A stretch of 35,964 nt of DNA, taken from NCBI GenBank assembly GCA_005893165.1, contig VBOR01000043.1, positions 1 to 35,964 of the forward strand, read 5' to 3'. This stretch comes from Candidatus Eiseniibacteriota bacterium (GTDB taxonomy: Bacteria > Eisenbacteria > RBG-16-71-46 > SZUA-252). The notes beneath the pieces were generated by a model that searched no databases, was not told the origin of the DNA, and saw nothing but the letters and a program-made list of their open reading frames with translations. Positions 1 through 7,669 of the stretch are shown piece by piece (positions within the stretch are counted from its first letter, which is position 1; each line of letters starts with the position of its first letter). A program made the position numbers and the translations under genes.

Positions 1-182
1 CTCGGCGATGGTTCCCTCTGGGACTCGCCGGGAGCTTTTCGCTTCGGGGCTTGCCTTCGGGGCCGCGCCGGGGCATCCTTGGTTGTCCTTGCCCTACAAT
101 CATCTGTAACCTTCACATAACCTTCAGTGAGTGGGCGTCGCTGTCGGGCCAGTTCAGCGAACACGCTGCAGTGTCATTGGAT

Positions 183-258
183 GGCGGCATAGCCAAGTGG
201 CTAAGGCGACGGTCTGCAAAACCGTTATTCCCGAGTTCAAATCTCGGTGCCGCCTCCA
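183..258 (+). tRNA. tRNA-Cys (anticodon GCA)
   Basis: The 7-bp acceptor stem pairs GGCGGCA (183-189) with TGCCGCC (248-254). The anticodon arm is ACGGT-CTGCAAA-ACCGT, which places GCA in the anticodon, and the T arm carries the usual TTCAAAT loop. The discriminator base is T (255), the base recognised by cysteinyl-tRNA synthetase. CCA is encoded at 256-258. The gene stands alone; I see no clear promoter in the 182 bases before it. Confidence 0.96.
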
Positions 259-282
259 CTTTTTCTCCCATGCGGACGCACC

Positions 283-948
283 TCATCCTCCGGCAGCAGC
301 GACCACGTAGACGACGAACCCAACCAGAGCCGCGGTTCCAAGCACCCCCAAGCCCGATCCGAGCTTTCCGCCCACGCGCCACGTGGTGTCGGACCCGATC
401 AGGGGAATCGCCAGCGAATACGGCCGGTATCCTGAATGTTCCATCTCCAGAGCGACCCCCACGAGATCTCCCACGCTGAACGATAGCGCGCCCACGAAAC
501 CAGGAGCCTGGTAGGTGTAGCCTCCGTCTTCCGAGCCGTAGAGGATGACTCCTGGGGCCACATCGACGGAGAGATTCCGGGAGATCCACCTGCGATAGCG
601 AACCCGGGCCCCGAGGCGGGCGTGGGCGTCCCCGGTCGCGAGATAGGCGGTGAGTCCCACGGCGTTCCGTGGTGTGCGGTTCCACATCGGGCCCACGTCC
701 AGCGTGAAGTAGAGCGGCCCCTCGGACGCGTGCGTGGGGTCATCGTCGATTCGCGCATAGGCGCCCAGCTCCGTGATGACGAAGGCGCCGCACTCGGGCA
801 AGGGATGTCCGCGCCAGCAGAGAGAGCGATGATGTCGCGTGTGCTCGGCTTCCGAAACTTGCTCGGCAGCCGCGGCGTCATCGACGGGCCCTGTAGCCAG
901 GAGCGAGAGCGCGAGGAACGCGGAGGATCGAAGGCAGCGCGGGATCAT
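283..948 (-). CDS. Exported beta-rich protein, possibly a small outer-membrane barrel
   Basis: 221 residues. The ATG at 948 is preceded by GGAGG with a 6-nt spacer, so it is preferred over longer readings of the same frame. Residues 1-25 look like a signal peptide: a short basic start, then SSAFLALSLLATG and an Ala-rich cleavage region. The mature part alternates polar and hydrophobic residues with many Gly, Tyr and Arg, as in small beta-barrels (for example around LYFTLDVGPMWN and GALSFSVGDLVGVALEME). It ends with a very hydrophobic Gly/Ala/Val segment that could be a membrane helix, which is unusual for a barrel. I recognise no family. It is transcribed away from the glycosyltransferase gene and converges on the tRNA. 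Confidence 0.6.
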   Translation of the reverse strand: MIPRCLRSSAFLALSLLATGPVDDAAAAEQVSEAEHTRHHRSLCWRGHPLPECGAFVITELGAYARIDDDPTHASEGPLYFTLDVGPMWNRTPRNAVGLTAYLATGDAHARLGARVRYRRWISRNLSVDVAPGVILYGSEDGGYTYQAPGFVGALSFSVGDLVGVALEMEHSGYRPYSLAIPLIGSDTTWRVGGKLGSGLGVLGTAALVGFVVYVVAAAGG

Positions 949-1008
949 GTCGTTCCTCCGGGGTGCGAGCCTTGTAGAGAAGCCGATGCATGATAACGCG
1001 AGCCGCCC

Positions 1009-1014
1009 TATAGT
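1009..1014 (+). promoter_or_regulatory. Probable -10 element (TATAGT) of the glycosyltransferase gene
   Basis: TATAGT lies 9 nt before the ATG at 1024. Initiation about 7 nt downstream would leave a leader of only 2-3 nt. The bases before the ATG contain no Shine-Dalgarno sequence. No good -35 hexamer is visible. Confidence 0.45.
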
Positions 1015-1023
1015 TGCCTGGCA

Positions 1024-2325
1024 ATGCGCCGGCTCATGGCAAATCCGGGTGTCCGGCTCGGGGCGGTGCTGCTCCTCGGTCTCGTGCTGCGGCTCCTCGC
1101 GATACGCTCGCCCGAGCGCCCGCTGGTGTTCGACGAGCGTGACTACTCCTCGCTCAGCACTACCCTGGCACAGACCGGCCGCTACGCGGACGGAGGGCGA
1201 CCGACCGCCTACCGGGCGCCGGGATATCCGGCATTCCTGGCGGGCACTCAGATCCTGACCCATCGGTCCGATCCCGGCCCGGCGCGAATCGCTCAGGCCG
1301 TCCTCGATGAGATGTCGGCATGCGTCCTCTACCTGATCGCGCTTCCGTGGGGATCGACGGCGGCGCTGCTGGCGGCGGCGATCTGGTCCTTCTATCCTCC
1401 GGCGGTCGTCTACGCCCGCCTCCTCTATCCCGAGTCGCTCTTCATTTTCCTCCTCCTCCTCTGGCTCCTTCTGGCGACACGGCTTCGCCGGGAGAAGGCG
1501 TGGGAGAAGATCGCCCTGGGGGCGGGAGTGGGACTCCTCGCGCTCGTGAAGACGGAAGCGGCGTTCCTGCTTCTGACCGTGCCCGCGGGCGCCCTCATCC
1601 GCGGCGCTCACGCAAGGGTTTTCGCGTTATTCCTTCTCGGTGGGGCGCTCGCGCTGATGCCGTGGGTGATCCGGAATACCCGAGTCATGGGCGCTCCGGT
1701 ACTGGTCACGAGCGCTGGCCCGGTGTTCCTGATCGGGAATCATCCCAGGGCGACCGGGGGATACTCGCCGGACGTTCCCGATTCGATGCTCCCGCGGAGC
1801 ACCGGAGAAGTGGCCGCTTCCAGGGAATCGTTTCGCGGTGCCACTCGATTCATATCCGCCAATCCGCTCCGTTTCGCGACTCTCGGAATCAAGAAGACGG
1901 CGCTCCTCTTCGCCTCGGAAGTGGAGCTTGCGGTGACCGCGTTCCACAAGGATCCCGATGACCCGAGCACGCGGTTCCGGCAGAAGGCGCGCGAGCTGCC
2001 CGCGGCGATCGCGATCGGGCTCACGGTCGCCTATGCGGCGCTTCTCCTCTCGGGATGGCTCGGATTCATCCTGGCACCCGACGATCGCGTCGCCTGGCTC
2101 GCTGCCGCGATCCTCGCCGCGTGGGTGATGGCGCACTTCCTCACGTTCGGCGGGAGCCGTTATCACCATACGCTCATGCCCCTGGCCGCGCTCGGCGCGG
2201 CACGTCTGGCCTCGAGCCCACGGCCCACTGCCGTCCCCGCGACGCGGATGGCCGCCTTCCTCGCGATCGCTGTGATGCTCGCGCTCACCTTGGCCTTGGA
2301 GCTTCGCGCGCTCCTGCGTCCTTGA
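1024..2325 (+). CDS. GT39-type (PMT/ArnT-like) membrane glycosyltransferase
   Basis: 433 residues, polytopic. The first membrane helix (about residues 11-27) is followed by an extracytoplasmic loop containing FDERDY (D37, D40). An acidic pair at this place is the catalytic signature of the PMT_2/ArnT (GT39, GT-C fold) family, which moves a sugar from a polyprenyl-phosphate donor to a lipid, glycan or protein outside the membrane. The loop continues with TAYRAPGYPAFLAG, also typical. Roughly ten more hydrophobic segments follow, ending in Leu/Ala-rich helices. The acceptor cannot be told from sequence, and no glycan cluster surrounds it. The ATG at 1024 is chosen because of the -10 element just upstream; the ATG at 1036 is an alternative. 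Confidence 0.8.
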   Translation: MRRLMANPGVRLGAVLLLGLVLRLLAIRSPERPLVFDERDYSSLSTTLAQTGRYADGGRPTAYRAPGYPAFLAGTQILTHRSDPGPARIAQAVLDEMSACVLYLIALPWGSTAALLAAAIWSFYPPAVVYARLLYPESLFIFLLLLWLLLATRLRREKAWEKIALGAGVGLLALVKTEAAFLLLTVPAGALIRGAHARVFALFLLGGALALMPWVIRNTRVMGAPVLVTSAGPVFLIGNHPRATGGYSPDVPDSMLPRSTGEVAASRESFRGATRFISANPLRFATLGIKKTALLFASEVELAVTAFHKDPDDPSTRFRQKARELPAAIAIGLTVAYAALLLSGWLGFILAPDDRVAWLAAAILAAWVMAHFLTFGGSRYHHTLMPLAALGAARLASSPRPTAVPATRMAAFLAIAVMLALTLALELRALLRP

Positions 2326-2360
2326 TGGTCCGCGCCTCAGGAACGCCCCTCGCATCCACC

Positions 2361-2371
2361 TATGGTAAATT
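2361..2371 (+). promoter_or_regulatory. Possible -10 region of the kinase gene
   Basis: An AT-rich patch (TATGGTAAATT) stands out in GC-rich DNA directly before the GTG at 2378. TAAATT at 2366-2371 leaves 6 nt to the GTG, and TATGGT at 2361-2366 leaves 11 nt. No Shine-Dalgarno is visible. It resembles the other short-leader starts in this window. No -35 is obvious. Confidence 0.35.
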
Positions 2372-2377
2372 CCCGTC

Positions 2378-4654
2378 GTGTCCCACGATATTCTCGGCCG
2401 CCTCCAGTCCGCCCTCTCCGGCCGCTACGACGTCCGGCATGAGCTGGCCCGCGGCGGGATGGGGAAGGTCTTCGAGGCCCGCGATGAGAAGCACGGCCGC
2501 TCGGTAGCCATCAAGGTTCTCGATCCCGAGCTGGCGGCGGCCATCGGCGCCGCGCGATTCCGGGCCGAGATCGGGACCGCGGCCCGGCTCTCACACCCGC
2601 ACATCGTTCCGCTCTTCGACTCCGGCGAAGCCGACGGCCTCCTTTACTACGTCATGCCCCTCCTCACGGGGGAATCGCTCCGGCAGAGGCTCCTGCGCGA
2701 GCGCCAGCTCCCCATCGAGGACACGATCCGGATCGCGCGCGAAATCTCCGACGCGCTTCACTACGCGCACGGGCAAGGGCTGGTGCACCGCGATGTGAAA
2801 CCGGAGAACATCGTCCTCGCCGGAGGGCACGCGCTCATCCTGGATTTCGGCATCGCCCGTTCCGCGGACACGGTGCCCTCTCCGGAGACGCACACCCTCG
2901 CGACGATCGGGACTCCGACCTACATGAGCCCGGAGCAGTCCTCGGGCGTCTCGATGGACGGCCGGTCCGACCAGTACTCCCTCGCCTGCGTCGTCTACGA
3001 GATGCTCACGGGACAGCCTCCCTTCAGCGGACCCACCGGCGACAGCGTCCTCCTGCAGCACCGCACGCTGGATCCTCGGCCGGTCACAGCCCTTCGACCC
3101 ACGGCTCCGGGATACCTGTCGCAAGCTCTGGCCCGCGCGCTCGCGAAGAATCCCGCCGACCGCTATCCCGGCATGGCCGCCTTCGGAGACGCGATCTCAT
3201 CGACACTGACACCGCCGGGACGCGGCACGCCCGGCAGTCAGGCAGAAGGGCGGCGGATGCTCGCGGTCCTGCCTCTCGAGAACCGCAGCGCCGACCCGGA
3301 GCAGGAATACTTCACGGACGGGATGACCGAGGAGCTGATCACGCAGCTGGGCAAGCTCCAGCCCAAGCGACTCGGCGTCATCGCGCGCACCTCGGCCATG
3401 CGATACAAGAAGACCGACAAATCGATCGAGGAGGTCGGGAGGGAGCTTGGAGTCGAGTATGTCGTGGAAGGAAGCGTGCGGCGCGCCGGGGATCGGATTC
3501 GCATTACCACGCAGCTGATCCAGGTCGCGGACCAGAGCCAGCTCTGGGCCCAGACCTACGACCGACGCGTCGCGGACGTGTTCGATTTACAGGATGAGGT
3601 CGCGTCGGCGGTGGCCAAAGCGCTCGAGATGGAGCTGGTCTCGCCCGCGAGCCGTGCGCCGGAAGCTCAGGCCGAGCCGGCCAGCAGCGAGGCCTACGAC
3701 GCCTACCTCAAAGGGCGATTCCACTGGAACCGCCGGACGCCGGAGGGGCTTCGCCTCGCGATCCGATGGTTCGAAAAGGCGATCGAGCTCGACCCCCATT
3801 TCGGCCGCGCCTATTCGGGAATCGCCGACGTGCACAACGTCCAGATCACGTACTTCCAGGCAGCTCCCGAAAAGGTATATCCCATCGCGGTAGAGGCCGC
3901 GCGGCGTGCCGTCGACCTCGCGCCCCAGCTGGCGGAAACGCATGCGTCCTACGCCAGCATCCTGGCCCATGCGGGCAGGAGCGCGGAGGCAAAGCCCGAG
4001 TTCGCCCGCGCGCTCGACATCGATCCGAACTATGTCCCGACCCTCTACTGGAACGCGATCTATGAGGTGAGCGAAGGGCGCTTCGAGGAATCCCTCTCTC
4101 TGGCGCGCAGGGCGCAGCAGCTCGACCCGCTCTCGGTAACCGTAGAGATCGTGCTGGGAAACATCATGTGGTTCGCGCGCCGCGGTCCTGAAGCGATCCA
4201 GCATTACCAGAGGGGGCTCGAGCTGGAGCCGAACATGCCCTGGATCCATATGAGGCTCCTGCTCTGCCTTGCCGCGTTGGGACGGCTGGAGGAAGCGCTG
4301 GCCGCGATCGAGACGCTGGATTCGAGGGTGCCGCATACCCTCGAGGCGATCTCGATGCGCGCGTACGTGCTCGGGCGTATGGGAAGACGTGATGAAGCTC
4401 GAGCATCGCTGCGGCAGCTGGAACAGAGGTCCGAACGCGAGTACGTCGCGTGGGAGCTGTTCGCGTACGCCTATCTTGGCCTGGACGATCGCGATGGGCT
4501 TCTGAGGATTCTGTCCGGAGGGCCGAAGTTCGGGCTCATCGGACGCTTGCTCCTTGCGTACGACGCTTCGTTCGACCCGTTTCGTGATGACCCGCGGTTT
4601 CGCGGCGTGCTGCCGCCCCGGGCATCGGCGCCCGTGCTCCTGCGCTCGAGCTAG
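2378..4654 (+). CDS. Soluble Ser/Thr protein kinase with TolB-like domain and C-terminal TPRs
   Basis: 758 residues starting at GTG. Residues 17-275 form a complete Hanks-type kinase: Gly loop LARGGMGKV (23-31), catalytic Lys K46, HRDVKPEN with catalytic D139, DFG at 156-158, and a TPTYMSPEQ activation segment. Residues about 288-430 match the TolB-like module often joined to bacterial kinases and adenylate cyclases (AVLPLENRSADP, DGMTEELITQLGKL, VEGSVRRAGDRIRI). Residues about 437-745 are TPR-like helical repeats, for example AIRWFEKAIELDPHFG. No membrane helix separates kinase and sensor parts, so the protein should be cytosolic. Such proteins phosphorylate Ser/Thr on partners bound through the TPRs; the partner is unknown. 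A receiver-domain gene follows, but a functional link is only inference. Confidence 0.93.
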   Translation: MSHDILGRLQSALSGRYDVRHELARGGMGKVFEARDEKHGRSVAIKVLDPELAAAIGAARFRAEIGTAARLSHPHIVPLFDSGEADGLLYYVMPLLTGESLRQRLLRERQLPIEDTIRIAREISDALHYAHGQGLVHRDVKPENIVLAGGHALILDFGIARSADTVPSPETHTLATIGTPTYMSPEQSSGVSMDGRSDQYSLACVVYEMLTGQPPFSGPTGDSVLLQHRTLDPRPVTALRPTAPGYLSQALARALAKNPADRYPGMAAFGDAISSTLTPPGRGTPGSQAEGRRMLAVLPLENRSADPEQEYFTDGMTEELITQLGKLQPKRLGVIARTSAMRYKKTDKSIEEVGRELGVEYVVEGSVRRAGDRIRITTQLIQVADQSQLWAQTYDRRVADVFDLQDEVASAVAKALEMELVSPASRAPEAQAEPASSEAYDAYLKGRFHWNRRTPEGLRLAIRWFEKAIELDPHFGRAYSGIADVHNVQITYFQAAPEKVYPIAVEAARRAVDLAPQLAETHASYASILAHAGRSAEAKPEFARALDIDPNYVPTLYWNAIYEVSEGRFEESLSLARRAQQLDPLSVTVEIVLGNIMWFARRGPEAIQHYQRGLELEPNMPWIHMRLLLCLAALGRLEEALAAIETLDSRVPHTLEAISMRAYVLGRMGRRDEARASLRQLEQRSEREYVAWELFAYAYLGLDDRDGLLRILSGGPKFGLIGRLLLAYDASFDPFRDDPRFRGVLPPRASAPVLLRSS

Positions 4655-4703
4655 GGAAGGCTTCGCGTTTCCACCCGTAGGGAAGCCCCTGCTTGACCGG
4701 GCT

Positions 4704-4719
4704 CGTGAATCTCTTCACG
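4704..4719 (+). terminator. Weak hairpin after the kinase gene
   Basis: CGTGAA-TCTC-TTCACG gives a perfect 6-bp stem with a 4-nt loop, about 50 nt after the kinase stop and followed by ATTTCT. The T-run is poor, so termination is uncertain. A second GC-rich imperfect hairpin lies near 4748-4767, between this and the next gene. Confidence 0.25.
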
Positions 4720-4806
4720 ATTTCTGGTGCCGTAAACGGGGGTCATAGGGGCAAGACTTGTCGCCCCGCCATCGAAATGGCGAGCTCGCACGTCGTGGAG
4801 GGGCCT

Positions 4807-5253
4807 ATGACGCTCTCAGGCGTAACGGATCCGGATCCCTCGAGCCAGGGGGAACGCGTGCTCATCGTGGACGACAACGCCGACGTCGCCCTGGGATTTG
4901 CGGCGGTGGTTCGCCTTCTCGGGCACAAGGTCGAAGTGGCCCTGGACGGGCCGCGGGCGCTCCAGATCGCCGCCAAGTTCAAGCCGACGATCGCGCTGGT
5001 CGACATCGGGCTTCCCCTGATGGACGGCTACGAGGTGGCGCGGCGACTGCGGGCGGCCGCCGAATCGAGGCCGTTGAAGCTGGTGGCCGTGACCGGCTAT
5101 GGAGAAGAGGCGAATCGCGAGAAGAGCCTCGAGGCCGGATTCGATCTGCACACCGTGAAGCCTGTAGAGCTGGAGAGTATTCGCTCGCTTCTCGACGGCA
5201 CCCGGAACAGCCCCGCGAACGGCTCCCCGGTCAAGGACGCGGCGAAGAACTAG
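4807..5253 (+). CDS. Stand-alone response regulator receiver domain
   Basis: 148 residues with a single CheY-like receiver domain. The acidic pocket is D22-D23, the phospho-acceptor is D66 (in LVDIGLP), the switch Thr is T96 (AVTGYG) and the conserved Lys is K118 (VKPVE). A short polar tail without an output domain follows. The ATG at 4807 has GGAGG a few bases upstream; the longer frame from 4693 would add an unconserved extension. Single-domain receivers act in phosphorelays or bind partner proteins. No histidine kinase gene is in the window, so its input is unknown. The fold assignment is firm; the role is not. Confidence 0.88.
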   Translation: MTLSGVTDPDPSSQGERVLIVDDNADVALGFAAVVRLLGHKVEVALDGPRALQIAAKFKPTIALVDIGLPLMDGYEVARRLRAAAESRPLKLVAVTGYGEEANREKSLEAGFDLHTVKPVELESIRSLLDGTRNSPANGSPVKDAAKN

Positions 5254-5444
5254 CGGCACTCGACAACCAGACGAAATGGCCGTACCATGCCTCGCGCTGT
5301 CGCGACGCCCGCGCGCCACTGTCATGTGTTCTTTACCGTCAGGGTTTCCCTTGCACGGTTTACATAGGTTCTTGCAAACACGTAAGTGAAGTGCCCGTGT
5401 GCGTACCCGCGGTAAATTTCTTAACCGGCTCTTGCCGTTGCATG

Positions 5445-5462
5445 GAGGAACGTAAGTTCCTC
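5445..5462. repeat. Perfect inverted repeat in the ompA-like promoter region
   Basis: GAGGAAC-GTAA-GTTCCTC: two 7-bp arms around a 4-nt centre. No T-run follows, so it is not a terminator. It ends 25 bp before the sigma-54-like element. It could be an operator for a dimeric regulator or a hairpin if transcribed from further upstream. Confidence 0.5.
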
Positions 5463-5487
5463 GCGTGAGCCATGGGAAATAAGCACA

Positions 5488-5503
5488 TGGCACGCTGCCT
5501 GCT
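5488..5503 (+). promoter_or_regulatory. Candidate sigma-54 promoter (-24/-12)
   Basis: TGGCAC-N5-CTGCT matches the sigma-54 consensus TGGCAC-N5-TTGCW at all fixed positions but one (C for the first T), with correct spacing. The start site would fall near 5515, giving a leader of about 55 nt before the ATG at 5570. No sigma-54 activator gene is in the window. Confidence 0.4.
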
Positions 5504-5569
5504 TTGCGGGAGCCTGGAAATTACTCGTGCGACGGCGCACCCTTCCAAATTGCCAAGAGAGGGCGAACG

Positions 5570-7150
5570 ATGAAAGCGCTGCGGATGCTAGCTGTGCTGG
5601 CAGTCGTTGTGGTCGCGACGCTGGCGCCCACCCGGACCGCCAGAAGCGAGCCAGGTGGACTCCATCTGAATCTCACCCCGTTCGGCGGCTATTGGGATTG
5701 GGGCAAGGAAATCAAATTCGACAAACACGCGTTCTACGGCGGGCGTGTCGGACTCGGCTTCGGTCGTTATCTCGGCGTCGAGGGCTACTACAGCTGGTTG
5801 AAGACAAGAGCCAACGACCCTCTCTTCACATTGCCCGGAGGCACCCCTGGCGCCGGGAGAGAAATGGAGCTCCGGGGATACGGCGGCGACCTCACGCTGA
5901 ATCTGCTTCCCTCGATTGCCTTCGATCCGTACGTGCTTGGAGGCTGGCACGAGGAGAAGATCACATCGAAAACCGACGTCCCGAGCAAGATCCAGGACTG
6001 GGAGAACGGTCTCGAGTTCGGCGGCGGGATCAAGCTCGGGCTTGGAAGCAAGATCGCGCTCCGCGGTGAGATTCGCGACAAGCTCTGGAAGCTTCCGCCC
6101 TCCAGCAGCTCGATCAACAACCTCAGCTACACGGGCGGCCTGCAACTCACGCTGGGCGGCTCGGCGCACGGCGGAGACGCCGACAAGGACGGAGTCCCCG
6201 ACAAGAACGACCGCTGTCCGAACACTCCCAAGGGCGCCCTGGTGGATGCTTCGGGCTGCCCGATCGACTCCGACGGCGACGGCGTTCCTGACGGCCTCGA
6301 TCAATGTCCGGACACGCCCAAGGGTGCCATCGTGGACGCGCGTGGCTGCACGAGCGACGCGGACAGCGACGGCGTTCCCGACGGGATCGATCAATGCCCC
6401 GGCACACCGGCAGGAACCATTGTCGACGCTAAAGGATGCCCGCTGGATTCGGACGGGGACGGTGTTCCGGACGGCGTGGACAAGTGCCCGAACACCCCGG
6501 CGGGCGCCAAGGTGGACGCGACCGGATGCCCGGTGGATTCGGACAACGACGGCGTTCCCGACGGAATCGATCAGTGCCCGAACACACCGCCGGGAACCAA
6601 GGTCGACGCCCGCGGCTGCTCGGTCGACTCGGACGGTGACGGCGTGCCGGACGACAAGGATCTCTGCCCGAACACGCTTCCGAACGTGAAAGTGGATGCG
6701 GACGGCTGCCCGATCGAGCTCAACGAGAAGGAAACCGAGCTCCTCGACAAGGGCCGGATCACGACGCGCGAGATCCACTTCGAGACCGCGAAGTGGGACA
6801 TCCTGCCCGAGTCGCGCCCGGTCCTGGACGACATCGGCAAGATCCTCATCCAGTGGCCGAAGCTCAAGATCGAGATCGGCGGGCATACCGACGCGCGCGG
6901 ATCCGACGCCTACAACCTGAATCTCTCGCAGAAGCGCGCGCAGGCGGTGCTCGACTATCTGCTCGCGAATTTCCCGCAGATCAATCGCGATCAGTACACC
7001 GCGAAGGGCTATGGAGAGCGCAAGCCCGTCGCGTCCAACAAGAAGGTCGAGGGGATGGCGAAGAATCGCCGGGTGGAATTCAAGGTGCTGAACACCGAGG
7101 AGCTGACGAAGGAACGCGAGCGTCGGCGACTCTTGAAGAAAGGGGAGTAG
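5570..7150 (+). CDS. OmpA-family porin with six thrombospondin type 3 repeats
   Basis: 526 residues. The ATG at 5570 follows GAGAGGG with a 6-nt spacer and opens a clear signal peptide (MKALRMLAVLAVVVVATLAP, cleavage after about residue 27). The N-terminal part, about residues 28-200, looks like an eight-strand OmpA barrel (Gly/aromatic strands such as FYGGRVGLGFGRYLGVEGYY). Residues about 202-382 hold six acidic TSP3 repeats, each with a DxDxDGVPD calcium-binding core and two Cys. Residues about 400-510 are an OmpA C-terminal domain with GHTDARGS and NLNLSQKRAQAV, which binds peptidoglycan. The protein should tether the outer membrane to the wall through a Ca2+-stiffened linker. A strong terminator follows, so it is a single-gene unit. 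Confidence 0.93.
   Translation: MKALRMLAVLAVVVVATLAPTRTARSEPGGLHLNLTPFGGYWDWGKEIKFDKHAFYGGRVGLGFGRYLGVEGYYSWLKTRANDPLFTLPGGTPGAGREMELRGYGGDLTLNLLPSIAFDPYVLGGWHEEKITSKTDVPSKIQDWENGLEFGGGIKLGLGSKIALRGEIRDKLWKLPPSSSSINNLSYTGGLQLTLGGSAHGGDADKDGVPDKNDRCPNTPKGALVDASGCPIDSDGDGVPDGLDQCPDTPKGAIVDARGCTSDADSDGVPDGIDQCPGTPAGTIVDAKGCPLDSDGDGVPDGVDKCPNTPAGAKVDATGCPVDSDNDGVPDGIDQCPNTPPGTKVDARGCSVDSDGDGVPDDKDLCPNTLPNVKVDADGCPIELNEKETELLDKGRITTREIHFETAKWDILPESRPVLDDIGKILIQWPKLKIEIGGHTDARGSDAYNLNLSQKRAQAVLDYLLANFPQINRDQYTAKGYGERKPVASNKKVEGMAKNRRVEFKVLNTEELTKERERRRLLKKGE
6175..6717 (+). repeat. Six tandem TSP3-coding repeats of about 90-96 bp
   Basis: Each unit encodes a pattern like DSDGDGVPDGxDQCPxTP followed by a short xVDAxGC turn. 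Units are similar at DNA level (GACGGCGTTCC recurs), which suggests duplication or recombination between units. The copy number could vary between strains and could be collapsed in short-read assemblies. Confidence 0.85.
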
Positions 7151-7220
7151 CGGAGTTCGCCGCGGTACGACGGTGGTGAAGTAGCGAACCCAGGCGAGCC
7201 CTCCCGCTCCACCTGGTGAA

Positions 7221-7251
7221 AAGCCCGCGCTGTGCTGGTCAGCGCGGGCTT
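7221..7251. terminator. Bidirectional intrinsic terminator
   Basis: AAGCCCGCGCT (7221-7231) pairs perfectly with AGCGCGGGCTT (7241-7251): an 11-bp GC-rich stem with a 9-nt loop. TCTTC follows on + and TTTTC precedes on the - reading. It sits between the convergent ends of the OmpA-type gene and the small lipoprotein gene. Confidence 0.8.
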
Positions 7252-7263
7252 CTTCGCTACGAT

Positions 7264-7482
7264 TCAGGTTGCCGCGTGGCCGGTCTCATCGAGTGCGGCG
7301 GTCCGTCTCCACGACGACGGCTGCGGTCTCGGTCTGATCCGCACTTCCTTTCCGTCGTAGCGTCCTGGCTCGTCCAGGAGCGACTTGATGGATGTCGCCC
7401 CTTTGCATCCCGGAAGCATCAACAGGGCGGCCGCCAATAGAATGCACGGAGCCATTTGGCGGGAGTGTCGCGATACGCGCAT
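7264..7482 (-). CDS. Very small putative lipoprotein, perhaps a truncated OB-fold protein
   Basis: 72 residues. The ATG at 7482 has GGAGG 4 nt upstream. A basic start and a hydrophobic stretch lead to LMLPGC, a good lipobox with Cys at about residue 26. The next stretch, IKSLLDEPGRYDGKEVRI, resembles the first strand of small OB-fold lipoproteins in which a ligand-binding barrel of 80-100 residues follows. Here the frame turns into an Arg/Pro-rich tail and stops about 25 residues later, so the barrel is absent. Either the gene is a remnant (frameshift or deletion) or it is a genuine minilipoprotein. The lipoprotein signal is clear; the OB-fold link is tentative. Confidence 0.5.
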   Translation of the reverse strand: MRVSRHSRQMAPCILLAAALLMLPGCKGATSIKSLLDEPGRYDGKEVRIRPRPQPSSWRRTAALDETGHAAT

Positions 7483-7669
7483 GTCGCCTCCTCGTTTACT
7501 CGGGCCAGGGATGAAATTCGCCGTGGAACGTATCAGCTACCGGAACCTCCGGACAAGTCTGTAGGGCGCGCACCCACAGCTCGCGTAACCAACGATGTTG
7601 CTGACACATACGCTCTAAAGCACGCGGTTCCGTCTGCCGATACTACCTGACGACCGCTAGGGAGGGTTC

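Larger units (their letters stand above)
5254..5569. other. 316-bp intergenic region upstream of the OmpA-type gene
   Basis: No credible gene. It is noticeably more AT-rich than its neighbours, especially 5330-5430. It holds a perfect inverted repeat (5445-5462), a sigma-54-like -24/-12 element (5488-5503), and an imperfect palindromic patch GGTAAATTTCTTAACC at 5411-5426. CTTGCA occurs twice between about 5350 and 5380. It reads as a regulatory region for the downstream porin gene. Confidence 0.5.

Noticed and set aside
2-109. Possible tail of an upstream + strand gene (ends TAA at 107-109)
   Set aside because: Only 36 codons, no recognisable motif, and another frame is also open here.
51-479. 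Open frame across the tRNA-Cys gene
   Set aside because: It runs through a perfect tRNA and antisense to the exported protein gene; the translation is compositionally biased and unrecognisable.
949-1611. N-terminal extension of the 283-948 protein
   Set aside because: Antisense to the glycosyltransferase; a signal peptide and Shine-Dalgarno mark the start at 948.
6175-6717. Direct repeats as a CRISPR array
   Set aside because: The repeats are in-frame TSP3 codons with no unique spacers of constant length.
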